A DNA stretch of 30,844 nucleotides from Nitrospiraceae bacterium (GCA_014534095.1 JACVSD010000009.1:1-30844); one strand, 5' to 3'; counted from the first letter of the stretch, positions 16,880-25,011 are shown. Numbers and translations: made by a program. The notes: generated from the letters alone by a model not told the origin.

Positions 16880-17824
16880 ATGGCCCTTCGAAGCGACATC
16901 CAGGCCGTGAAGCGACGCCCTGGCGGAGGCCACCGCCGCTTGGAGGCAGCAGTGGACGGTCTCAAAGGAACGGTTCGGTTTAATGCATCGCTCAAGGAGT
17001 ACACGTCCTTCCATATCGGCGGTCCAGCCGATGTGCTCGTTGAGCCGGCCGATGTGGCCGATGTCATGCGGCTGGTGATCCAGACGCGAAGACAGGCGTT
17101 GCCGATGTTCGTCCTGGGTGGAACCAATGTGCTGATCCGCGACAAGGGCATCCGAGGAGTGGTGGTGAGTTTGAAGCGATTGCGAGCGATCAAGGACGAC
17201 CCGGATTCTGTGCTCTATGCGGAAGGCGGCGTCGGCATGCCGACCCTCATCAGTCATGCCATTCGGCGGTCGCTTGCAGGTTTGGAATGGGCCGCGGGCA
17301 TTCCCGGTACCGTGGCCGGATGTGTGGTCATGAATGCCGGTACGAAACTCGGGGAAATGAAAGACGCCGTGAAAGCAGTTCGCATCGTGACTCCGGCAGG
17401 CGCGTTGGTGGAGTGCCGGGCGGAAACCATTCCGTTTACCTACCGACGGGCGCAGTTGCCGCCGGGCATCGTGGTGGGCGTGTGGCTTCAGCTTAGACCA
17501 GGTGTACGGTCGGACATTGAGAAAGTGGTGAAAGACTATTTGCAGTACCGGCGCTCCACCCAGCCGCTGACATTACCCAGTGCCGGCTGCATCTTCAAAA
17601 ATCCGCCGAACGATTCGGCTGGTCGGGTGGTGGAAGCAGCAGGACTCAAGGGCGCACAGGTCGGCGACGCCCGGGTCTCCGAGAAGCATGGCAACTTTAT
17701 CGTTAACCAAGGCAAGGCGACGGCCAAGGATGTGCTGGGGTTGATCAGGAAAGTCCGGGCGCAAGTCGGCCGTAAAACCGGCCACAAACTGGAATTGGAA
17801 TTGAAACTCGTGGGTGAAGCGTAA
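16880..17824 (+). CDS. murB: UDP-N-acetylenolpyruvoylglucosamine reductase MurB
   Basis: MurB reduces the enolpyruvyl group of UDP-GlcNAc-enolpyruvate to form UDP-MurNAc, using FAD and NADPH. The 314-residue product has the FAD-binding region YTSFHIGGPADVLVEP and VLGGTNVLIRD, WAAGIPGTVAGCVVMNAG, YRRAQLPPG and the C-terminal SAGCIFKNPP and EKHGNFIVNQG. Position 237 is Cys where E. coli MurB has its proton-donating Ser229. ATG 16880 is two bases after the murC stop; an in-frame TTG at 16874 overlapping murC is less likely. The protein begins with about 30 poorly conserved basic residues. murA is not in this window. Confidence 0.95.
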   Translation: MALRSDIQAVKRRPGGGHRRLEAAVDGLKGTVRFNASLKEYTSFHIGGPADVLVEPADVADVMRLVIQTRRQALPMFVLGGTNVLIRDKGIRGVVVSLKRLRAIKDDPDSVLYAEGGVGMPTLISHAIRRSLAGLEWAAGIPGTVAGCVVMNAGTKLGEMKDAVKAVRIVTPAGALVECRAETIPFTYRRAQLPPGIVVGVWLQLRPGVRSDIEKVVKDYLQYRRSTQPLTLPSAGCIFKNPPNDSAGRVVEAAGLKGAQVGDARVSEKHGNFIVNQGKATAKDVLGLIRKVRAQVGRKTGHKLELELKLVGEA

Positions 17825-17835
17825 AGCAGTAGAGG

Positions 17836-17913
17836 AGTGATGTGTGAAGAGTGACCAGCTGGAAGCACGTCCCGAGTCTTCAACCGATCACGTATCGCTG
17901 ATCACTGATCACG
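17836..17913 (+). repeat. Degenerate 7-bp repeats in inverted arrangement, murB-ddl gap
   Basis: Three consecutive heptads AGTGATG, TGTGAAG, AGTGACC fill 17836-17856. At 17886-17913 four heptads follow in the opposite sense: GATCACG, TATCGCT, GATCACT, GATCACG. AGTGAT (17836) can pair with ATCACT (17901). The gap is unusual in a cluster where most genes abut or overlap. Confidence 0.55.
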
Positions 17914-17945
17914 TGGGAGAACTATGGCACAGACTGGCCGCCTGA
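17844..17945 (+). CDS. Possible 33-residue small ORF bridging murB and ddl
   Basis: GTG 17844 is preceded by AGGAG at 17833-17837 with 6-nt spacing, better than many starts in this cluster. The frame encodes 33 residues (MKSDQLEARPES..., ending LWHRLAA) and stops 22 nt inside ddl in another frame, which would couple translation of ddl to murB across the 99-bp gap. Part of the peptide (TDHVSLITDHV) is simply the heptad repeat translated. It could equally be chance. No family is recognised. Confidence 0.22.
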   Translation: MKSDQLEARPESSTDHVSLITDHVGELWHRLAA

Positions 17946-18916
17946 CCACGAAGCGAATCGGCGTCCTTATGGGGGGACGTTCTTCGGAGCGGGAGGTGTC
18001 GCTGCGTACCGGACGCGCCGTTCATCAGTCGTTGCTTCGCAGGGGCTACGATGCGGTCGCGATCGACGTGACGAACTCCTTAGCGCAGGCGCTGAAGCAG
18101 CAGAAGGTCGCCATCGCCTTTCTCTCGCTGCATGGGCCAGGCGGAGAGGACGGCACCATTCAGGGCTTCCTTGAGACGATTGGCATGCCTTACACCGGTT
18201 CCGGCGTCCAGGCGAGCGCCGTCGGGATGCACAAGGTCGTTACCAAAACCGTGTTGGCGGCACATGAGATCCCGGTGCCTGGAGGGACTGTCGTGCGGCG
18301 TGGTGACTCGCCCGCTCTGGGGAAGATTCTCGCGGCGGCCAATCTCACGTTGCCCGTGGTCGTGAAGCCGGCCTCGCAAGGGTCTACCATCGGCGTGACG
18401 ATCGTGCGTCGTCGCATAGAATGGAAGCCAGCACTGGAGCTGGCCCATCGCTACGATGTGGAGGCGATGGTCGAAGCCTACATAGCCGGTCATGAAGTCA
18501 CCGTGTCGATCTTGGGAGGAGCGAGCGGACCGCCAAAGGTGCTGCCTGCGGTGGAGATAGTTGCACCGAACGGGTTCTATGACTTTTCAGCGAAGTATCA
18601 GAAGGGGCGGACGCAATATTTATGTCCGGCTCCGTTGTCGGGCAAGACCGGGCGGGCCATCGGAGATCTGGCGCGGCGCACGTATCAAGTGCTGGGCTGT
18701 GACGGTGCGGCGCGTGTTGATTTCCGGATCACTCCCAAAGGGCGTCCGTATGTGCTTGAAATCAATACCGTGCCTGGCATGACGGAGACCAGTTTGCTGC
18801 CGATGGCGGCGGCGCAGGCGGGAATGGACTACGACACCTTGGTGGAATCGATTCTGCAGTCGGCACTTGATCGAGCCGTCCGATCCGCGCGGGCGGGCAA
18901 TAAGGAACTGGCGTGA
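17924..18916 (+). CDS. ddl: D-alanine--D-alanine ligase
   Basis: Ddl makes the D-Ala-D-Ala dipeptide used by MurF. The 330-residue ATP-grasp enzyme shows GVLMGGRSSEREVSLRTG at the N-terminus, LHGPGGEDGTIQG, YTGSGVQASAVGMHK, VVKPASQGSTIGVTIV, EAYIAGHEVTVSIL and the metal-binding LEINTVPGMTETS near the C-terminus. The Tyr in SAKYQKGRTQY corresponds to the residue that favours D-Ala over D-lactate, so vancomycin-type precursors are not predicted. ATG 17924 is preceded by GGGAGA at about 8 nt. It is the only dcw gene separated from its predecessor by a gap of about 100 bp. The stop overlaps the start of ftsQ. Confidence 0.96.
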   Translation: MAQTGRLTTKRIGVLMGGRSSEREVSLRTGRAVHQSLLRRGYDAVAIDVTNSLAQALKQQKVAIAFLSLHGPGGEDGTIQGFLETIGMPYTGSGVQASAVGMHKVVTKTVLAAHEIPVPGGTVVRRGDSPALGKILAAANLTLPVVVKPASQGSTIGVTIVRRRIEWKPALELAHRYDVEAMVEAYIAGHEVTVSILGGASGPPKVLPAVEIVAPNGFYDFSAKYQKGRTQYLCPAPLSGKTGRAIGDLARRTYQVLGCDGAARVDFRITPKGRPYVLEINTVPGMTETSLLPMAAAQAGMDYDTLVESILQSALDRAVRSARAGNKELA

Positions 18917-19785
18917 TGGGATCATTGATGAAGCGTCGGCCGGCGCGTCCGGCGGAGCCGCGGGTCAATCAGTGGAAGGGACCGCGCGCTGGGGCGGCTG
19001 CCAGTCACTATCTCGAACTAAGACGGGCAAAGCGGCTCGCTTCGTGGAAGCGCCGTGTGCGATGGGGCGGGCTGTTGGTCGGCGCAGTATGCATGGGGTG
19101 GAGCTTGGTGACCGGCGCGCAATATGCCGGGCCGGCGCTGGCCCGTCTGTTCGAAATTCGGACCGTCACGGTGGAGGGCGTGCACCAGATCCAAAAACAG
19201 GAGTTGATCGATCTGGTCAAACTGAAGCCGGGCGTCGCCCTCCATCAGATCGGCCCTGCTGCAATTGAACAGCACCTTCAATCCCATCCGTGGGTGAAGG
19301 AAGCGGTCGTGACACGGGTTCCGTTTCATGAACTACGCCTGTCGGTCGTCGAGCGGAAGCCGGCCGCAATTGTCCGCGTCGGCGCAGAGAATTTTCTCAC
19401 TGATGAAACCGGCCACTTCCTGGCCCGGCTTGGTCACGACGACGATGAGGCTCTGCCAATGGTGACGGGTATTGATTTGAAGGGTTTTCTCCAAGGCGAT
19501 GGCGGCACGCGAGGGGCCATTGTCTCGGGGATTGAGTTGGCGAAACTGTTGGCTCACACCTACGATGGCCGCCCTCAAATCAATGCGGCGAATCCAGCCA
19601 ATCTCGTGGCTTCCGTGCGGGGCGTGCATTTCCAGTTCGGCGAAGACGCGCTGCATGAGCAGTGGGAGCGCTTTGAGCGCGTGAAGCCGACGCTCAAGAC
19701 GCTCAGCTTCGATGGGCAGGGGCGCGGGGTGAATGAAGTCGACCTGCGGTATGAGAATCGCATTATTGTTCGGGAAAGGGGGTGA
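18916..19785 (+). CDS. ftsQ: Cell division protein FtsQ
   Basis: FtsQ is a bitopic divisome protein that recruits FtsL/FtsB. The 289-residue product has a long basic cytoplasmic N-terminus (about 50 residues), one membrane segment around WGGLLVGAVCMGWSLV, and then a POTRA domain starting FEIRTVTVEGVHQIQKQEL with the typical HPWVKEAVVTRVPFHEL and ERKPAAIV strands, followed by the FtsQ beta domain. ATG 18916 shares one base with the ddl stop and has AAGGA (18902-18906) 9 nt upstream; GTG 18913 is an equivalent alternative. Its own 3' end contains the ribosome binding site of ftsA. Confidence 0.93.
   Translation: MGSLMKRRPARPAEPRVNQWKGPRAGAAASHYLELRRAKRLASWKRRVRWGGLLVGAVCMGWSLVTGAQYAGPALARLFEIRTVTVEGVHQIQKQELIDLVKLKPGVALHQIGPAAIEQHLQSHPWVKEAVVTRVPFHELRLSVVERKPAAIVRVGAENFLTDETGHFLARLGHDDDEALPMVTGIDLKGFLQGDGGTRGAIVSGIELAKLLAHTYDGRPQINAANPANLVASVRGVHFQFGEDALHEQWERFERVKPTLKTLSFDGQGRGVNEVDLRYENRIIVRERG
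19775..19785 (+). promoter_or_regulatory. Ribosome binding site fixing the ftsA start
   Basis: AAAGGGGGTGA lies inside the end of ftsQ and ends 5 nt before GTG 19791, the favoured ftsA start over the in-frame GTG at 19782, which lies within this element. Confidence 0.75.
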
Positions 19786-19790
19786 TCCCG

Positions 19791-21023
19791 GTGCCTAAAC
19801 GCGATCAGATCCTGGTCGGGCTCGACATCGGCACTACGAAGATCTGTGCCATTGTTGCAGAGATTCCCGATACCGGTGGGCTCAATGTGATCGGCGTCGG
19901 ATCGAGTCCCTCGCGCGGCCTGCGTAAAGGCGTGGTCGTCGATATCGAAAGTACGGTCGAATCCATAAAAAAGGCGGTGGAAGAAGCCGAGTTGATGGCG
20001 GCGGTGCAGATCAATTCCGTCTATACCGGCATCGCGGGGAGCCATATTTCAGCGGAAAACTGCAAGGGGGTGGTCGCGCTCAAGCGCGCGGAAGTGACCC
20101 GTGAGGATATCCACCGAGCGATCGAAAGCGCCCGAACGCTTGCCGTTATTCCTCACGAGCGGCGAATCCTCCATGTGTTGCCGCGAGAATACATGGTGGA
20201 CGGGCAGGAAGGCGTCCGTGAACCGTTGGGGCTCTCCGGAAACCGCTTGGAAGTGAACGTGCATGTCATCACCGGCGCCGTCACATCGGCACAAAACATC
20301 ATCAAGAGCGTCAACCGGGCCGGGCTCGACGTGGTCGACATCATCCTGCAACCGCTTGCGTCGAGCGAAGCGGTGCTCAGCCAGGAGGAACGCGACTTGG
20401 GCGTGGCGATGGTGGACCTGGGCGGAGGCACAACCGATCTCGCCATTTTTTTAGACGGCAGCATCCGTCACTCCGCCGTGCTCCCGATTGGCGGTCAGAA
20501 CCTCACGAAGGACCTGGCCATCGGCCTGCTGACCTCTCAAACCGAAGCCGAAAAGATCAAGACCCAGCACGGCATCGCGAGGACGGAATTGATTGCCAGT
20601 CACCATCCGGTGGAGGTGCCTTCCGTGGGCGACCGGCCACCCCGCATTTTCTCCCGCCGGGACATCGCCGAAATACTGGAGCCGCGGGTCGATGAAATGT
20701 TTGAACTGGTACGACGGGAGATTGCCCGGGCCGGCTATGAGGGCATGTTAGGCGCCGGCGTGGTCATCACCGGCGGGACGTCCTTGCTGGAAGGCATGCC
20801 CGATGCGGCCGAAAAGGTTCTGAACTTGCCGGCTCGCCGGGGGACGCCCTCGGGCGTGGGCGGCCTCCGAGATATTGTGGGGCACCCGAGCCATGCGACC
20901 GGCGTGGGGTTGCTTCTGCATGCCCGCCGGCATGCTGACGACTTGGAAACGGCCGGGCTTCGAAACGGGGGACCGTGGGCCAAGATGTTCGGATGGACGA
21001 AGCGTGTGTTGGAGGTGTTTTAA
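19791..21023 (+). CDS. ftsA: Cell division protein FtsA
   Basis: FtsA is the actin-like ATPase that tethers FtsZ to the membrane. From GTG 19791 the protein has 410 residues and starts MPKRDQILVGLDIGTTK, with the phosphate-1 motif. Later come MVDLGGGTTDLAIF (phosphate 2), GGQNLTKDLAIGL, and VVITGGTSLLEGMPDAAEKV (adenosine motif). The C-terminus WAKMFGWTKRVLEVF forms an amphipathic membrane-targeting helix. Start choice rests on the strong Shine-Dalgarno in the end of ftsQ. It precedes ftsZ by 57 bp, a gap that holds a hairpin. Confidence 0.96.
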   Translation: MPKRDQILVGLDIGTTKICAIVAEIPDTGGLNVIGVGSSPSRGLRKGVVVDIESTVESIKKAVEEAELMAAVQINSVYTGIAGSHISAENCKGVVALKRAEVTREDIHRAIESARTLAVIPHERRILHVLPREYMVDGQEGVREPLGLSGNRLEVNVHVITGAVTSAQNIIKSVNRAGLDVVDIILQPLASSEAVLSQEERDLGVAMVDLGGGTTDLAIFLDGSIRHSAVLPIGGQNLTKDLAIGLLTSQTEAEKIKTQHGIARTELIASHHPVEVPSVGDRPPRIFSRRDIAEILEPRVDEMFELVRREIARAGYEGMLGAGVVITGGTSLLEGMPDAAEKVLNLPARRGTPSGVGGLRDIVGHPSHATGVGLLLHARRHADDLETAGLRNGGPWAKMFGWTKRVLEVF

Positions 21024-21033
21024 CCATAACCGC

Positions 21034-21056
21034 CGCACGGCAGATACCACCGTGCG
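21034..21056 (+). repeat. Hairpin between ftsA and ftsZ
   Basis: CGCACGG (21034-21040) and CCGTGCG (21050-21056) form a perfect 7-bp stem with a 9-nt loop, 10-20 nt upstream of the ftsZ Shine-Dalgarno. There is no T-run, so it is not a standard terminator; mRNA processing, stability or translation control are possible roles. Confidence 0.6.
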
Positions 21057-21065
21057 AGTGATGTG

Positions 21066-21075
21066 AGGGGAGGTG
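21066..21075 (+). promoter_or_regulatory. Ribosome binding site of ftsZ
   Basis: AGGGGAGGTG ends 5 nt before ATG 21081, excluding the in-frame GTG at 21063 as start. It is one of the strongest sites in the cluster, fitting high FtsZ demand. Confidence 0.8.
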
Positions 21076-21080
21076 CCGCA

Positions 21081-22277
21081 ATGTTCTCATTTCAGGAAGA
21101 TGTGCTGTTGCCGGTCCGGATCAAGGTGATCGGAGTCGGTGGAGCCGGGTGCAATGCGGTGAATACGATGATCGGGTCGAGTCTGGCCCGAGTCGATTTT
21201 ATTGCCGCCAACACCGACTTACAGGCGCTGGATCGATCGCTCGCGCCGTATAAGATTCAGTTGGGCCCGGAACGGACCCGTGGATTGGGTGCAGGGGCGA
21301 AGCCGGAAATCGGCAAAGATGCGGCGCTCGAAAGCAAAGATCATATCCGCGAATGCCTCGAAGGCGCTGACATGGTCTTTGTCACGGCGGGAATGGGTGG
21401 CGGGACCGGGACGGGGGCAGCTCCGATCGTCGCCAGTATCGCCCGCGAGCTTGGAATCTTGACGGTGGGCGTGGTGACGAAGCCGTTTCAATATGAAGGG
21501 CAGCGCCGGCACAAACATGCGGAGGAAGGTATCCGGGATCTCCGCCGCCACGTCGACACACTCCTGGTGATTCCTAATCAGCGATTGCTCGGCATTGTGG
21601 ATAAAGCCACGCCGCTACTCGAAGCCTTCAAGGTAGCGGATGACGTATTGCGCCAGGCGATTCAAGGAATTGCCGATGTCATCACGACGACCGGCCATGT
21701 CAATGTGGACTTTGCCGACGTGCGGACGATTATGTCCCACACCGGCCGGGCCGTCATGGGCATGGGTGTGTCCCGGGGTACCAACCGGGCGATCGAAGCG
21801 GCGCAGAAAGCCATCTGCAGTCCTCTTCTCGAAGAAGGTAGCGTGGAAGGGGCTCGCGGTGTGTTGCTCAATATTACGGGCGGTCCCAACATGTCGCTGC
21901 ATGAAATCGAAGAGGCGGCGTCCATCATCCAGCAAACGGCGGACTCGGAGGCCAATATCATCGTGGGCCAAGTGATCAACCCCGATATGGGAGACGATTT
22001 GGTGGTGACTGTGATCGCCACGGGGTTCGAGCGGGACGAAGAGCCGGCGGCCATGGCAGTTCCCGCGGATAGGGGCAGCCTCCGCGCGTCAAAGCCGGCC
22101 CCACCTGTGCTCGCCGGAGTGGGTGCTGTGGCGGCGTCCGACCGGCCCATGAAGGATCTCGATCGGCCGACCTTTTTACGGCGGATGAGCGACGCAAGGG
22201 AATCACTTGATCGGGCGACGTTGGCGGCAGAAGACGAGTGGGATGTTCCCACGTTTCTGCGAAAGCAGGCCGACTAA
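21081..22277 (+). CDS. ftsZ: Tubulin-like division GTPase FtsZ
   Basis: FtsZ polymerises into the cytokinetic ring. The 398-residue protein has the nucleotide-binding [12 protein letters not shown] (17-28), the tubulin signature [11 protein letters not shown] (104-114), and the T7 synergy loop NVDFADVR (208-215). The GTPase and C-terminal domains are followed by a linker of about 50 residues rich in Ala/Pro/Asp. The conserved C-terminal peptide that binds FtsA is present as [13 protein letters not shown] (386-398). A second copy-like peptide, [11 protein letters not shown], lies 25 residues upstream (361-371). ATG 21081 is fixed by its Shine-Dalgarno. Confidence 0.97.
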   Translation: MFSFQEDVLLPVRIKVIGVGGAGCNAVNTMIGSSLARVDFIAANTDLQALDRSLAPYKIQLGPERTRGLGAGAKPEIGKDAALESKDHIRECLEGADMVFVTAGMGGGTGTGAAPIVASIARELGILTVGVVTKPFQYEGQRRHKHAEEGIRDLRRHVDTLLVIPNQRLLGIVDKATPLLEAFKVADDVLRQAIQGIADVITTTGHVNVDFADVRTIMSHTGRAVMGMGVSRGTNRAIEAAQKAICSPLLEEGSVEGARGVLLNITGGPNMSLHEIEEAASIIQQTADSEANIIVGQVINPDMGDDLVVTVIATGFERDEEPAAMAVPADRGSLRASKPAPPVLAGVGAVAASDRPMKDLDRPTFLRRMSDARESLDRATLAAEDEWDVPTFLRKQAD

Positions 22278-22319
22278 AAGTGCCATGAGCTCCATGCTGC
22301 TATGCGCAGAGGCCCCATG

Positions 22320-23057
22320 ATGGAAGCGCCGGTTATCACGGTCCCGGCCTTCGCGTCGAGACAAGACGGGGTCCGTCACTTTTTCGGCACCCGCCGGCAT
22401 GCCGCGAGCCTGTGCGTTGAAGTCGGAGTCCCGGTTCAACGGCGGGCCGGCATCCCAAGGGCCACCTGGCTTCTTTCCGTCAAGCAGGTTCATGGCATCG
22501 ATGCGCTGGTCGTTGATCGGTCGCTCACGGCGGACGATCGATTTGACGGCGGGTGGGATGCCTTGGTCACGGACCGACCGGGGGTGATGGTAGCGGTACG
22601 GACGGCGGACTGCGTGCCTGTTCTAGTCCATGATCCTGAGCGCCGGGTGGTGGCCGCCATTCATGCCGGGTGGCGGGGGGCCGTGGCCGGCATTGTGCCC
22701 AGGACTATCGCCCTGATGGCGTCTCGGTTTGGATCCGACCCGGCACGCCTTCGTGTCAGCATTGGACCCTCGGCCGGTGTCTGCTGTTATGAAGTCGATG
22801 AACCGGTGATCAACCGAGTGGGCCATGCCTGTCTTGCCAAAGGCGAGGTGCTGCGAGACCGGCCCGGCGGGAAAGTTCATCTAGACTTAAAGGCCCTTAT
22901 CAGAGAGCAAGTGGAGGGGATGGGTGCCAGTTCGGGTTCCGTTACGGTCGTAAACCTCTGCACGATCTGCCATGACGACCTCTTTTTTTCCTATCGGCGA
23001 GAGGGAAAAGTGATTGGGACGATGGTCAGCGCCATTGGGTTAGTCTGCGCGAGCTAG
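22320..23057 (+). CDS. pgeF: Peptidoglycan editing factor PgeF (YfiH/YlmD, laccase-domain family)
   Basis: This is the DUF152/YfiH family, once annotated as polyphenol oxidase or laccase; the E. coli member removes wrongly incorporated L-Ser from muropeptide precursors, and other members act on purine nucleosides. The roughly 245-residue protein has the metal/catalytic His in KQVHGIDAL, RTADCVPVLV with the key Cys, IHAGWRGAVAG with the second His, and IGPSAGVCCYEV, CTICHDDLFFSYR. The start is uncertain among ATG 22302, 22317 and 22320; AGAGG at 22308-22312 best serves the last two. Its place straight after ftsZ matches ylmD of Gram-positive bacteria and suits an editing role in wall synthesis. 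Confidence 0.9.
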   Translation: MEAPVITVPAFASRQDGVRHFFGTRRHAASLCVEVGVPVQRRAGIPRATWLLSVKQVHGIDALVVDRSLTADDRFDGGWDALVTDRPGVMVAVRTADCVPVLVHDPERRVVAAIHAGWRGAVAGIVPRTIALMASRFGSDPARLRVSIGPSAGVCCYEVDEPVINRVGHACLAKGEVLRDRPGGKVHLDLKALIREQVEGMGASSGSVTVVNLCTICHDDLFFSYRREGKVIGTMVSAIGLVCAS

Positions 23058-23120
23058 ATCAAGCAGGGGGACGAGGGCTCTGCCAATTGCATAGCCCTTC
23101 CGTTAGAATGAACCGGTTCG

Positions 23121-23137
23121 GCCGGCGTGGCGCCGGA
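23121..23137 (+). repeat. 17-bp palindrome before yggS, inverted copy of the murF-mraY element
   Basis: CCGGCG-TGG-CGCCGG (23122-23136) is exactly the reverse complement of 10567-10581; including flanks, 16 of 17 bases agree. It sits in the 100-bp pgeF-yggS gap. Confidence 0.6.
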
Positions 23138-23158
23138 AGAGTGAGACTTGAGTCGCAC

Positions 23159-23884
23159 ATGGAGCCGCCGCCACTCAACGATAGCGGTGCCGATACACTG
23201 GCCACTCGCGTGCAGCTGGTGCGGTCGAGGATTTCCCGGGCGGCGATAAAGGTGGGGCGAAAGCCGCAGGATATTCGCCTGGTTGCGGCGACGAAAACCG
23301 TCACGGTGGATCGCATGAGGGCCGCTATTGAGGCAGGGCTGTCCATTGTGGGAGAAAATCGGCTCCAGGAAGCGTCACCCAAGATGGCGGCCCTCAAGGA
23401 TGCTCCGGTGCGTTGGCATTTCATCGGGCACTTGCAGCGTCGAAAGGCGCGATCCGTGATCGGAGTCTTTGACTTGGTCCATTCGGTGGACAGTTTAGAA
23501 TTGGCTCAGGAAATCAATAAGCGAGCCGGCCAGGCGGCCGTGTGTCAAGAAGTGCTGCTGGAAGTGAACCTCGGGCAGGAGCCGACGAAGTCAGGATTTC
23601 ATCCCGAAGATCTCATCGCCCTGGTGCCGGCCCTCGGCTCGCTGCCATGTCTACGCGTAAAAGGATTGATGATTATTCCCCCTCCGACAGCGAAGGCCGA
23701 ACAGGCTCGGCCGTATTTCTCCCGTCTCCGCCATATGGCCGAGCGGATTGCTGCTCTACGCCTGCCCACCATTACGATGGATGAATTATCCATGGGCATG
23801 TCCCATGATTTTGAAATCGCCATTGAGGAAGGGGCGACGCTCGTCCGTGTCGGCGCAGCGATCTTTGGGGCTCGTCATGTCTAG
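23159..23884 (+). CDS. yggS: PLP homeostasis protein YggS/PLPBP (YlmE)
   Basis: PLPBP binds pyridoxal phosphate and maintains vitamin B6 and amino/keto acid balance; it has no proven catalytic activity. The 241-residue TIM-barrel protein has the PLP lysine in RLVAATKTV, IVGENRLQEA, WHFIGHLQRRKAR, SVDSLELAQEI, LLEVNLGQEPTKSGF and the phosphate-binding LSMGMSHDFEIAI with VRVGAAIFGAR. I chose ATG 23159 because it begins about a dozen residues before the first conserved helix, as in relatives. In-frame starts at 23087, 23108 and GTG 23141 would add a basic tail covering the hairpin. It overlaps proC by 8 nt. Confidence 0.93.
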   Translation: MEPPPLNDSGADTLATRVQLVRSRISRAAIKVGRKPQDIRLVAATKTVTVDRMRAAIEAGLSIVGENRLQEASPKMAALKDAPVRWHFIGHLQRRKARSVIGVFDLVHSVDSLELAQEINKRAGQAAVCQEVLLEVNLGQEPTKSGFHPEDLIALVPALGSLPCLRVKGLMIIPPPTAKAEQARPYFSRLRHMAERIAALRLPTITMDELSMGMSHDFEIAIEEGATLVRVGAAIFGARHV

Positions 23885-24695
23885 TACCGCCTTGACACGA
23901 AAGATTGCCTTCGTAGGCGGGGGACAGATGGCGGAGGCTCTGGTTGGCGGTCTTCTCGGTGCCCGTCTCTGTGTACCCGATAGTATTTGGGCGAGCGACC
24001 CCATGGCGGATCGACTGGACCGTCTCAAAAAAATCTACGGTATACGGGTAGGTGCGAAGAATCGCGAGGCGGTGCGATGGGCCGACGTGGTCGTGCTGGC
24101 CGTGAAGCCGCAGATGCTCGATGCCGTGCTTCATGACATACGGGCCGAAGTGGCGGAACGGTTAATCGTCTCCGTCGTGGCCGGCGTTCCGATTGCTCGC
24201 GTTACGGGCGTCTGTGGATCGAAGGCCGCGGTGATACGAACGATGCCGAATACGCCGGCGATGGTGCGCGAAGGCATGACAGCGATGGCCATCGGCGCAG
24301 AAGTGGCCGAGGCCGATATGGCCTACGCGCGCCGGATGTTTGAGTGCATCGGCAAGGTGGTGCCTGTGGAGGAGCGTCAAATGGATGCGGTCACCGGACT
24401 CAGCGGAAGCGGTCCGGCTTACGTGTTTCTTATTATCGAAGCCTTGACCGACGGCGGGGTCAATATGGGTTTGTCACGGGAGGCGGCAGGCGTCCTGGCG
24501 GCGCAGACGGTGCTGGGCGCTGCGCGGATGGTGCTTGAGACGGGGCAGCATCCTGCTCGCTTGAAGGATCAGGTCACATCTCCAGGTGGCACGACGATCG
24601 CAGGGTTGCATCAACTGGAGCAGGGTGGGTTGCGGGCGACCTTGATGAATGCGGTCGAGGCGGCGACCCGACGGTCTCAGGAGCTTGGACGCTGA
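23877..24695 (+). CDS. proC: Pyrroline-5-carboxylate reductase
   Basis: ProC catalyses the last step of proline synthesis, reduction of pyrroline-5-carboxylate with NAD(P)H. The 272-residue protein has the Rossmann motif IAFVGGGQMAEALVGGLL at the N-terminus, VVLAVKPQ, RTMPNTPAMVREGMTA, VTGLSGSGPAYVFLIIEAL and the C-terminal DQVTSPGGTTIAGLHQLE signature. ATG 23877 overlaps the end of yggS by 8 nt; the frame is open further upstream within yggS but that part is a shadow. The yggS-proC-yggT order is common in Gram-negative bacteria. The gene is metabolically unrelated to division, so its place here is probably historical or a matter of PLPBP linkage. Confidence 0.95.
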   Translation: MSSTALTRKIAFVGGGQMAEALVGGLLGARLCVPDSIWASDPMADRLDRLKKIYGIRVGAKNREAVRWADVVVLAVKPQMLDAVLHDIRAEVAERLIVSVVAGVPIARVTGVCGSKAAVIRTMPNTPAMVREGMTAMAIGAEVAEADMAYARRMFECIGKVVPVEERQMDAVTGLSGSGPAYVFLIIEALTDGGVNMGLSREAAGVLAAQTVLGAARMVLETGQHPARLKDQVTSPGGTTIAGLHQLEQGGLRATLMNAVEAATRRSQELGR

Positions 24696-24991
24696 TGTTT
24701 GTCGTGGGCAATGTGCTGCTTGGAGTAGCCACCGTACTCGATTATGCGCTCTGGTTTTATATGTGGATCATCATCGCTCGGGCCTTGATTTCATGGGTGA
24801 GTCCGGATCCCTGGAACCCGATCGTGCAGTTCCTCGATCGTGCAACTGAGCCGGTGCTGTCGCCGATCCGTCGCATGCTCGGGTGGCGGATGGGCATCGA
24901 TCTCTCGCCTCTCATCGCCATCGTGGCGATTACCTTTCTGCAGATCGCCGTGGTGCAGTCGCTCAAAGAATTGGCGCTACGGATCAATTGA
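24695..24991 (+). CDS. yggT: YggT/YlmG-family membrane protein
   Basis: The 98-residue protein has two hydrophobic regions (about 5-32 and 70-90) flanking the conserved SWVSPDPWNPIVQFLDRATEP segment and the PIRRMLG motif, typical of the one-repeat YGGT/YlmG family. Homologues have been linked to membrane or nucleoid/septum organisation and osmotic tolerance, without a defined biochemical activity. ATG 24695 shares one base with the proC stop (TGATG), so the two are coupled. It corresponds to ylmG in the Gram-positive cluster. Confidence 0.9.
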   Translation: MFVVGNVLLGVATVLDYALWFYMWIIIARALISWVSPDPWNPIVQFLDRATEPVLSPIRRMLGWRMGIDLSPLIAIVAITFLQIAVVQSLKELALRIN

Positions 24992-25011
24992 GCCAACCTA
25001 TGGGGGATGCC

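Noticed and set aside
23087..23109. TTGCAT and TAGAAT before yggS as a promoter
   Set aside because: The spacing is only 11 bp, too short for sigma-70; a CTGCCA 18 bp upstream of TAGAAT is too weak to call.
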